From assembly GCA_017442315.1 (NCBI GenBank), contig JAFRZX010000172.1, positions 1-61,011 of the forward strand: 61,011 nucleotides of DNA, read 5' to 3'. This stretch comes from Bacteroidales bacterium (GTDB lineage Bacteria; Bacteroidota; Bacteroidia; Bacteroidales; UBA932). Position 1 is the stretch's first letter, and every line of letters starts with the position of its first letter. Below, in pieces: positions 26,528-33,935 of the stretch. The notes beneath the pieces were generated by a model, which did no database searches, had not been told where the DNA came from, and was given only the letters and a program-made list of their open reading frames with translations. The position numbers and the translations under genes are program-made.

Positions 26528-28216
26528 TTACCTGTCTGGAAGAGCTACCTCTACCCAATCGATACCTTCAGGACCACAGTTGTCACCATTTGACTGCTTG
26601 GTGATGTCAACTTCACCGTGGAGAGGGTTACCCTTTCCTGTAGCATCAGCTACTGTAGAGCCCTGGCCCTCGACAAACTTCCAGTAAGAGAAGAGTCCTT
26701 CAGAGTTAGGATCTACTGTATAGAAGTGGTTAGGAGCGTTGATCTCATCAGCAGTAAGAGCCTTGTTCCAGATACGGATTTCGGTCATCTGTCCATGAAT
26801 GTCACGGTTTGCATCATATGAGTAACCCATCCAGAACACGCGGTTTCCGTCCGGCTCATAGCTCCATGCTGGAGAGAGGTCAGGATCAACCGGAACATAC
26901 TGCCACAATGGCCATCCTACATATGTAGTCTCCGGGAACTGCTGGCTAGTACCGACAAGTTCACCGTCAAAGTATACATATGCTATTCTTTCCTCCCAAA
27001 CTACTGCGATATGATACCATCTGTTAGCCTCACATGAATAAGGAACATTATAGTTGCCGGCACAAGTAGCGATCTGGAGATTTGTAAGAGGATTTCCTAC
27101 GTCACCCATACGGAGAAGGAACTTGCCCTCGATACCCATGATAGTGAAGATTCCGCCTGAAGCCTTGTTGAAGTCATCGAACTTCACAAGAGTCTCAAGA
27201 GTAAATGACTTACAAACGCCAGGACCACCATTCTCCCACTTAGGGAAGAGACGGTTGCCGGTCATATCAGCTGCCCATGTGATAAGAGCATTCACCTGAG
27301 TGATTGTTATTGTAGCAGAGAGAACCTCCTCACCTTCAGCAGCGTCTGTCTGAGTGAATGTTACAGTTGCAGAACGCTTGCCGTCTGCAAGAGCAGCAGC
27401 AGTGAAAGGAATACCTTCGGCAGTAGCCTCACCTACTGTAAGCCAATCACCGGCACCTTCCATTGTGATTTCATACTCTACGTTAGTGTAAAGCGGAACT
27501 ATGATGGTCTCACCCTCGATGGCAGCTGTATAGTTTGCCTTGTCAGTATAAAGCACATGCTTTGCAAGCTGAAGGACATTCACAGTCAGAACATCGTTGA
27601 TACCAGGAGCTGAGATTGTAACGACAGCCTCACGGTCAGCAAGACCCTCAAGAGCTGTAACGTCGAAATAGATCTTGGCAGAAAGCTCTGTGTCGCCTGG
27701 AAGGGCAGCACGGTAAACAAGCCACTCCTCTGCACCTTCTGAAACCTCGATTTCGAGATCACGGTAGTTGGTCTCGTCAGAAGAAACAAGTATTTCTACC
27801 GAAGTATGCTCCATATAGTCGAATGTAAGATCTGCATCAGAGTCAAGATAGATGTGAGGAAGCTCACCAGCATAAGAGAAGACTGTGAATGCAGCCTTTG
27901 CCTCACCGCATACGAACTCGAAGTCACCCTTCTTGTCAGCATCGAAGTTCTCGGCAACTGTGAACTTGACGATATCACCGTCAACACCCTCTGTTGCAGA
28001 AACCTCTACCCAGTCATAGTTCTCGGCTGCAGACAGAGTCCACTCGCCTGTACTTGTAACGATTACGTCAACCGAACCGCCTTCCTCACCGAAAGTCTTG
28101 CTCTCAGGAGTGATTTCGATTGCATCCGGTTTTTCTTCCGGAGTCACCGGCATTTCCTTTTCCTTGCAGCTGAACAGCATGAGCATTGCAGCTGCCGCAA
28201 AAAATATCTTTTTCAT
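26528..28216 (-). CDS. BACON-LamG surface lipoprotein, pair 2
   Basis: A 562-residue lipoprotein (MKKIFFAAAAMLMLFSC). BACON domain at about 35-115, two more beta-sandwich segments to about 325, then LamG ('FTLETLVKFDDFNKASGGIF', 'RWYHIAVVWEERIAYVYFDGE', 'VFWMGYSYDANRDIHGQMTE') ending 'DWVEVALPDR'. It matches the protein at 23069-24721 along its full length, so a two-gene block (GH18 plus this) was duplicated. It lies 70 bases after the GH18 at 28287, with a hairpin between them. Likely a surface glycan- or glycoprotein-binding partner of that enzyme; there is no enzymatic motif. Confidence 0.82.
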   Translation of the reverse strand: MKKIFFAAAAMLMLFSCKEKEMPVTPEEKPDAIEITPESKTFGEEGGSVDVIVTSTGEWTLSAAENYDWVEVSATEGVDGDIVKFTVAENFDADKKGDFEFVCGEAKAAFTVFSYAGELPHIYLDSDADLTFDYMEHTSVEILVSSDETNYRDLEIEVSEGAEEWLVYRAALPGDTELSAKIYFDVTALEGLADREAVVTISAPGINDVLTVNVLQLAKHVLYTDKANYTAAIEGETIIVPLYTNVEYEITMEGAGDWLTVGEATAEGIPFTAAALADGKRSATVTFTQTDAAEGEEVLSATITITQVNALITWAADMTGNRLFPKWENGGPGVCKSFTLETLVKFDDFNKASGGIFTIMGIEGKFLLRMGDVGNPLTNLQIATCAGNYNVPYSCEANRWYHIAVVWEERIAYVYFDGELVGTSQQFPETTYVGWPLWQYVPVDPDLSPAWSYEPDGNRVFWMGYSYDANRDIHGQMTEIRIWNKALTADEINAPNHFYTVDPNSEGLFSYWKFVEGQGSTVADATGKGNPLHGEVDITKQSNGDNCGPEGIDWVEVALPDR

Positions 28217-28236
28217 TTATCTTATAATCTTAAAAT

Positions 28237-28274
28237 GAGAGGGTCTGGCGACTGACTGCCGTCAGACCGTTCTC
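28237..28274 (-). terminator. Intra-operon hairpin after the first catalytic GH18 gene
   Basis: GAGA-G-GGTCTG pairs with CAGACC-GT-TCTC around a loop of about 16 bases, directly after the GH18 stop at 28287. This is the first of three hairpins in the distal half of the operon. Confidence 0.55.
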
Positions 28275-28286
28275 TTGAAATTATTA

Positions 28287-29975
28287 TTACTGGATTGGAT
28301 GTGGTGTAGGGTCATACTTTCCTTCACCGAGCTTATTGTATACGTTTTCCGGCTGAGCCATTGATTTGCCATAAAGACCGAAGGCAGCCTTCTCGAACTG
28401 CTGCATTGAATGAGCACGGTTGTTAGAGATTCCACCAGTACCTGAAGGGTCGAATGCGAACCACATGATCCAACCGAAGCCATATTCCTGAGCATCGGTG
28501 ATATCTGACGAATACAAATTTTGGCCATAGTTAAGCTGTATAGAAGCTGCACTGCAGTTTGCATATGTAAGGTCACCATATGGATATGACTGACCACCAT
28601 AGTTAGCGCAAGTCCAATCAATGAATTCACTCTGATTATGTGTCACACCGCTTTCATCTGTTACGGTTGGAAGGTTGTAAAGTGCACCCCATTCGAAGAT
28701 TGAAACATCTGTAGGCCAGTAGCATTTCTCCTTAAGGGCCATCTTAAGCTCGTAGCAAAGACGTGCACCTGCTGCTGCAGATTGGTTAGTGAACCACGGA
28801 TTGCTAGTGTCAGGATAACTTGAGTACTCATCATCAAGGTTCACACCATCGAGCTTGTATACACGGCAAGCCTCAGCAACCTCCTGAGCCCACTCGTGAG
28901 CGCCCCAGTCAGAGAGCTGAGCGAGACCCGCTGCATCGTGGTTACCGAGAAGACCGAGATATACCTTGATACCCTTCTTGCGGAGAGGCTGGATATATAC
29001 TTCTGTCTCGTCAAGGAGAGCCTGTACGTTAGGGTTGTTGTGGAGATAAACAACATCGTTTACTGAATCGTAGTTGATGTTGGCTGCAAAGAGGATAACT
29101 GCATCGAAGAATGGAGTTCCGTCAACAAGGTTATATTCAAGAACATTGAGAGGGTTGCAGTCGTTGACCTCAAGATAAACAACCTGCTTGCAAGTCCTTT
29201 CATTCTGTCTCATTGCCACAAAGTTGGCACGCTTGTCTGCGCTTGCGATGGTCACATCACCTGACTTCACAGTAGCCACGAGAGGCACAAGATAACCCTG
29301 ACCGAAGTTCATGTCTCCTGATGCAACTAATGAAACTTCTCCAGAAACAGAGGTCTGACCTGCAGGAAGAGTTACAGTCTCAGGGAATGTTACGTTTGCC
29401 TCTGGAAGAAGCTCGTAAGCATCACCCATGATGAATGAGAATTCAGCAAGATACTCTGGATCAAGAGAAAGCTCGATAACAGCATCAGCTGCAAGTGCCG
29501 AAGCTACAGAGAATGTGAAAGAAGCAGTCACAGCAGATGATCCGAGGAAGATAGTAGCATCTGTATCAGCTGCAAGAGCACCTGCAACCTTATCTCCTGG
29601 AACAGGAGGTTCTGCACCACCTTCGTTGCCTTCCTGCATCACATTGATCTTCACAGGATCAGCAGCACCGGCAGAAATGACGATACGGCCTAAACGTGAA
29701 TCCTTGGATGCATTGTCCTGGGCATTGACCACGAGGGTAGCACCCTCCTTAGTCGCAACCACCCACTCAGGAGCAGTGAATGACCACTCCTCAACATTAG
29801 TTGTGACAGCGAGTGTCACATCAGCATTACCTGCAGCCTTGAATGTGATGGCAGCAGAAGGCTCAACTGACAAAGAGTCAGCTACTACCGGCTCCTCTTT
29901 TTCCTTACAGGAAACGGCAGCTGCTACAGCAAGCGCTGCTATAGCAAATCCTTTGAAAAATGATTTGATCTTCAT
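28287..29975 (-). CDS. GH18 endo-beta-N-acetylglucosaminidase, first catalytic copy
   Basis: A 562-residue lipoprotein (MKIKSFFKGFAIAALAVAAAVSC) with BACON (about 35-115), a DUF1735-like domain (about 135-255) and a GH18 barrel (about 263-555). The catalytic motif DGVNLDDE spans 376-383, so Glu383 is the predicted acid and Asp381 or 382 its partner. The fourth position is Asn where EndoH has Asp; other endo-F-type members also vary there, so activity is still expected. Its role would be to cleave the chitobiose core of high-mannose N-glycans on host or dietary glycoproteins at the cell surface, leaving one GlcNAc on the protein and sending Man-rich GlcNAc oligosaccharide to SusCD. Confidence 0.9.
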   Translation of the reverse strand: MKIKSFFKGFAIAALAVAAAVSCKEKEEPVVADSLSVEPSAAITFKAAGNADVTLAVTTNVEEWSFTAPEWVVATKEGATLVVNAQDNASKDSRLGRIVISAGAADPVKINVMQEGNEGGAEPPVPGDKVAGALAADTDATIFLGSSAVTASFTFSVASALAADAVIELSLDPEYLAEFSFIMGDAYELLPEANVTFPETVTLPAGQTSVSGEVSLVASGDMNFGQGYLVPLVATVKSGDVTIASADKRANFVAMRQNERTCKQVVYLEVNDCNPLNVLEYNLVDGTPFFDAVILFAANINYDSVNDVVYLHNNPNVQALLDETEVYIQPLRKKGIKVYLGLLGNHDAAGLAQLSDWGAHEWAQEVAEACRVYKLDGVNLDDEYSSYPDTSNPWFTNQSAAAGARLCYELKMALKEKCYWPTDVSIFEWGALYNLPTVTDESGVTHNQSEFIDWTCANYGGQSYPYGDLTYANCSAASIQLNYGQNLYSSDITDAQEYGFGWIMWFAFDPSGTGGISNNRAHSMQQFEKAAFGLYGKSMAQPENVYNKLGEGKYDPTPHPIQ

Positions 29976-30025
29976 AAAAACTAATAAAATGTTAGTGAAA
30001 TAATATATGGTCTTTTAAAATGTCT

Positions 30026-31276
30026 CTACGGAAGTTCCACAGGATACCATACAAGCTCATGGTCAGCTTCAAGGTCCTTTCCATAAATAGAGTGGTCCTT
30101 AACGACTTTTCCTGTTCCTTCGTCAAATTTCCAGTAGGCGAGAAGACTTTCGTCTATCTGGTCTTCATAAAGCTTGTAGAAATGATTAGGAGCATTTATT
30201 TCTTCTGCAGTAAGCACTCTGTTCCAGAGTCTGGCCTCTGCGATCATACCGTCAAGACTGCGGTTTGCATCATATGAATAGCCCACCCAGAAGCAGCGAG
30301 GCTTTCCGTCTGATTCATCGGAGTGCGGTGCAGAGAAATCAACATTTTCAAAGATGATGTCTTCAAGTTCCCCTGTCTCAGTGTTAGGACGCTGTCCAAT
30401 GACATGTCTGTCTGCTTCAATCTTCAGACGTCCGTCAAGATAAACCTGCACAAAGCCCTTGTTGAAAGTCACGGCAAGGTGATACCATCTGTCGGTCTTG
30501 AGCTGGAGAGAAGCATCCGTTACTGAAACTCGATTGGTTGAACCGCCCACAACATCCTTGTATGCAAGCGCCACCTGAATCTGGTTGGTCGGAATGTTCA
30601 CATCACCGATACGTACAAGGAAGTGGTCCTCCACTCCCATGATCGTGAGGATATCACTATCGTTATTGAATCCATGGCAGTTGATAAGGCACTCCATAGT
30701 GAACTGCTCCAGATATGAGACCTTCTCCCATCCGTCCCAGATAGGCCATGCACGGTTGTCCTTCATCTCTGCCACAAAATTGACAAGGGATGCTTCCTTG
30801 ATGACAAAATACATTGTCTTTGCTCTCTCAAGCACCTCTACACCATCTGCTTCGATGGTGACAGGCATCACATACTGCTTGCTGAAGTCGAGCTTGTCAA
30901 GATTTTTGAAAACGATCTCGACTGGCTCGGAAGAAACGTCACCAGCCTTTACGACAGCCGCCAGACCTGCAAGGTCACAGTATCCGTCAGGAAGAAGTAC
31001 AGCTGCATCATCATAATACGCCTGGCGATATGTGTCAAACAGTTCGTCAGCTCTTCTCAATGATACGTTCACATCCTGAGACATAGGCTGAGCCATTGCC
31101 ACTGAAAAAGTTTTCACCAGTTCCTTGACGCCTTCATCAGTTGCCACCCTCACCTCATTTCTGTAGTTGTCGGCATCGATGAAGATTTTGTTATCAAAAC
31201 CATCGTTCTGCCTGTCACACGAAAGGACGAGGGCCGCAGACAGAACGGCAAATGCTATTTTATTGTATAGTTTCAT
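30026..31276 (-). CDS. DUF1735-LamG surface lipoprotein, pair 1
   Basis: A 416-residue lipoprotein (LVLSCDRQ). Residues about 25-165 form a DUF1735-like sandwich ('TFSVAMAQPMSQDVNVSLR', 'QYVMPVTIEADGVEVLERAKTMYFVI'). Residues about 170-395 form a LamG domain ('FTMECLINCHGFNNDSDIL', 'DRWYHLAVTFNKGFVQVYLDGRLKI', 'FWVGYSYDANRSLDGMIAEARLWN'). The LamG part matches those of the two BACON-LamG proteins downstream, but the N-terminal part differs. It is 12 bases after the GH18-like gene and probably a surface glycan-binding protein of the import complex. Confidence 0.82.
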   Translation of the reverse strand: MKLYNKIAFAVLSAALVLSCDRQNDGFDNKIFIDADNYRNEVRVATDEGVKELVKTFSVAMAQPMSQDVNVSLRRADELFDTYRQAYYDDAAVLLPDGYCDLAGLAAVVKAGDVSSEPVEIVFKNLDKLDFSKQYVMPVTIEADGVEVLERAKTMYFVIKEASLVNFVAEMKDNRAWPIWDGWEKVSYLEQFTMECLINCHGFNNDSDILTIMGVEDHFLVRIGDVNIPTNQIQVALAYKDVVGGSTNRVSVTDASLQLKTDRWYHLAVTFNKGFVQVYLDGRLKIEADRHVIGQRPNTETGELEDIIFENVDFSAPHSDESDGKPRCFWVGYSYDANRSLDGMIAEARLWNRVLTAEEINAPNHFYKLYEDQIDESLLAYWKFDEGTGKVVKDHSIYGKDLEADHELVWYPVELP

Positions 31277-31288
31277 TTAACTACCTCC

Positions 31289-32281
31289 TTATTCAACTGT
31301 AGGTTCTGTATTCAAGACTGTTATTGCCGCACGGACATTCTTGAAAGCCATGTCCTTGCAGAAGTAGTCATCGTGCGCATTCTCCACGCATAATCCGCGA
31401 GGAGTGAAATCCTTGTTTCCGACTTCAGTCCAGAGCCATTGTGCAGCCTCCACTGGAGACATTCCCAGCTGTTCAGGAACATCTGAAGAAGGAACGGTGA
31501 GTTCCATGATGACACGGTCAGTCGGAGCCGAGCTTCCAAGCACACGTCCTGGAAGAAGGGAAAGTTTTCTTTCTTCACCGGCAACAATGACCAGATACCT
31601 GAACTCCTTGAGGAATTCCTGGTCGATTATGTTTCTTGCACCGCCACGGAAGACCATATCCTTGCCTGGATTAGCGGAATGGAATGCCTTTACTGCTTCC
31701 ATGAATGCCTCCTGAGCGATGGAACCGGTTCCCACCTTGGTTCCAAGGTAAGATACCATTATACCAGCAAACCCATATTCATTGCAACGTGCAATCTGGG
31801 CTTCAGCCTGCTTCCTGTAGAAGGCCTTGAGTTCTTCTTCAGTGCCAGGTTCCTGACCCTTGTCCGCCCTCTCATCCTCCAGATTGCTCCAAGCTTCTGC
31901 AATCAGAGCATAGTCCACATAGAGCAGGGTCTTTGTTCCCTTTCTTTCAAGGACCGTAGCTATTTCACCTGCAACCACAGGATGAAGAGCATTTCCCATC
32001 CTCATCACGATATAGTCCGCACTGTCAGGCATTGCCATCAGGTGCTGGCTCTGAGATGAAGGATGTTCCGCAATGCCTTCCATTCCAACGAACATGACAT
32101 GATGCTCTGTCTTCTTGAAGGCCTTTATCTGCTCCAGATAGGCAGCGTACTGCTCAGGATTCTCCTGTTCCGGAGACTGACGACGATAGTCAAGACTCTG
32201 CGGCTCAGTCCATTTGCTGCATCCTGCCAGCAGCATCACTGCGGCAGAAGCCATTATCGAGATTTTTCCTAAGATTTTCAT
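31289..32281 (-). CDS. GH18-fold surface lipoprotein lacking catalytic residues
   Basis: A 330-residue lipoprotein (MLLAGCSK, Cys21). The fold pattern is GH18-like ('TKTLLYVDYALIAEAWSN', 'YGFAGIMVSYLG', 'KDMVFRGGARNIID', 'YLVIVAGEE'). At the catalytic strand, residues 171-180, it reads FAGIMVSYLG where the two other GH18 proteins have LDGVNLDDEY, so all acidic residues are gone. It is placed directly after SusD, the usual site of SusE-type or surface glycan-binding proteins. The likely role is to bind the N-glycan at the surface rather than cut it. An unknown enzymatic role cannot be excluded. Confidence 0.8.
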   Translation of the reverse strand: MKILGKISIMASAAVMLLAGCSKWTEPQSLDYRRQSPEQENPEQYAAYLEQIKAFKKTEHHVMFVGMEGIAEHPSSQSQHLMAMPDSADYIVMRMGNALHPVVAGEIATVLERKGTKTLLYVDYALIAEAWSNLEDERADKGQEPGTEEELKAFYRKQAEAQIARCNEYGFAGIMVSYLGTKVGTGSIAQEAFMEAVKAFHSANPGKDMVFRGGARNIIDQEFLKEFRYLVIVAGEERKLSLLPGRVLGSSAPTDRVIMELTVPSSDVPEQLGMSPVEAAQWLWTEVGNKDFTPRGLCVENAHDDYFCKDMAFKNVRAAITVLNTEPTVE

Positions 32282-32308
32282 TTTCTTTATGTTTATTCTG
32301 AACCGTTA

Positions 32309-33922
32309 CTATTTGATGACGATAGCCTCATTGCAATCCCACCAGAGTCTTGTGCTCATTCTGTCCGGACCGCCGAGATGAGTAGATACCGCTGTATTCA
32401 CATTAGCACCGTTGTTGGTGTATTCTGCGATAGGATAGCACATACGCCTTGCTCCGAACTCAGATGAAACGATACCGTTACTCTTGTTTCCTGCATCAGT
32501 TGCCGGCATAAGGCGAGGATAGTTGGTCCTTCTGTAGTCAGCCCATGCCTCGTTTCCGTTGTTGAAGTTTGCAATCCATTTCTGGGTGATGATCCTTTCC
32601 TGCTTCTGCTCAACAGTAGCAGCCTCATCCCACTTGATTGTAATGTCGGAAAGCACTGTAGAATAGCTGTTCAGACCTGCCGGATCCACATAGGACGTAG
32701 GCTTGCTGACATCGTCCATGACATACGCCTCATATCCGGAAACGCTATGCTGCTCGAATGACAGGCGGATACCTTCGTTGTAAAGATCAGCAGCAGATGC
32801 TCCCATATCGAATCCGAAGACTGCCACAGCCTCTGCCTTAAGGAAGGCAACTTCTGCCGCGTTGAGCCACACCAGCTTATCGTCAGGAGAAACGTTTACA
32901 CCGGAATACTTGCGTCCCACACTGTTGAGGGCCGGTTTCTCGATGCGGATACGGATACCTGCATACTCAACGCCTTCAAACTCTGACGGAATGAAATACA
33001 CCGGACGACGAGGGTCGTTATAACCGTTCATGTAGCAGATGATATCCGCAGCAGCATGAGTATCTCCACCGGTGTTGCAGCCCTGAGGCTGGTTATATTT
33101 GATGGCAGTGTAGAGAGGATTTCCCTTGTCACCGAAAGCCACTGTCCTGAGCGCAGCATTGTCTGCGTTGGAAGTAAATACGCCTATTTCATGACGTACT
33201 GCCTCCTCTGCATATCTCTGAGCCTTCACAGGATCGGCATAGACGATGCGCATGGCCATCCTGAGCTTGAGTGAATTTGCGAACTTGCACCATTTTACGG
33301 CAGTACCGTCATATACAGGATCGGCATTTGGAGAAATACCGGAAAGCTTGTTCTCAGTGAGCACCTTAATGACTTCGTCCAGCTCTGCGAACATCGCATC
33401 ATATACCTGCTCCTGAGAATCATACGGTACGGTGATCTTTCCGCCCTGTCCGATCTGTGTATAAGGGATAGGACCATAGGTATCGGTAACTCTGAGCATT
33501 GCCGTCACCTTGATGATCTTTGCGATTGCGAGAGTCACAGGGTCATCGGTAATGTTCTGTAGTTCGCTGAGGTTGGAATAAAGTGTAGGAATGATCCTGT
33601 CGCTGGCCATGAATACCCTGGTCCAGTCATCGGTAGGATTATAGTTGTCGATGGTCTTCTCGAATGCACCTGTTGTGGAATAGTAACCTCCCATCGGTCC
33701 GCCAAGAAGACAGTCGGTAAACTGTGCCGTATTGACATCTGTCGACACCACAGTTCCGCAAAGTGCAGTAATCGCTGCACCGATGGCATAACCGTCGGTG
33801 AGGGTCTGCTCCTTGCTCACCTCATAAGGGTTTGTATTGATTGCAAGGTAATTGCCGGTACAGCCTGCCAGAACGGAAGACAGAACCAGGACAACACCTG
33901 TTTTTGTAAAAATATTTCTCAT
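32309..33922 (-). CDS. SusD/RagB-family glycan-binding lipoprotein
   Basis: A 537-residue outer-membrane lipoprotein (VLAGCTGNYLAINTNPYEVS) that forms the lid over its SusC partner. The N-terminal 'NTNPYEVSKEQ' segment, the TPR-like helices ('WCKFANSLKLRMAMRIVYADP', 'VWLNAAEVAFLKAEAVAVFG') and the C-terminal 'AWADYRRTNYPRL' are typical of SusD-like proteins of the larger SusD_2 type. It lies 13 bases after susC. It would capture the released high-mannose oligosaccharide. Confidence 0.95.
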   Translation of the reverse strand: MRNIFTKTGVVLVLSSVLAGCTGNYLAINTNPYEVSKEQTLTDGYAIGAAITALCGTVVSTDVNTAQFTDCLLGGPMGGYYSTTGAFEKTIDNYNPTDDWTRVFMASDRIIPTLYSNLSELQNITDDPVTLAIAKIIKVTAMLRVTDTYGPIPYTQIGQGGKITVPYDSQEQVYDAMFAELDEVIKVLTENKLSGISPNADPVYDGTAVKWCKFANSLKLRMAMRIVYADPVKAQRYAEEAVRHEIGVFTSNADNAALRTVAFGDKGNPLYTAIKYNQPQGCNTGGDTHAAADIICYMNGYNDPRRPVYFIPSEFEGVEYAGIRIRIEKPALNSVGRKYSGVNVSPDDKLVWLNAAEVAFLKAEAVAVFGFDMGASAADLYNEGIRLSFEQHSVSGYEAYVMDDVSKPTSYVDPAGLNSYSTVLSDITIKWDEAATVEQKQERIITQKWIANFNNGNEAWADYRRTNYPRLMPATDAGNKSNGIVSSEFGARRMCYPIAEYTNNGANVNTAVSTHLGGPDRMSTRLWWDCNEAIVIK

Positions 33923-33935
33923 TTCTGCGGATGTA

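Noticed and set aside
28287-29975. GH18 inactivated by Asn in DGVNLDDE
   Set aside because: The acid Glu and the preceding Asp are present; the changed position varies in endo-F-type enzymes, so loss of activity is not justified.
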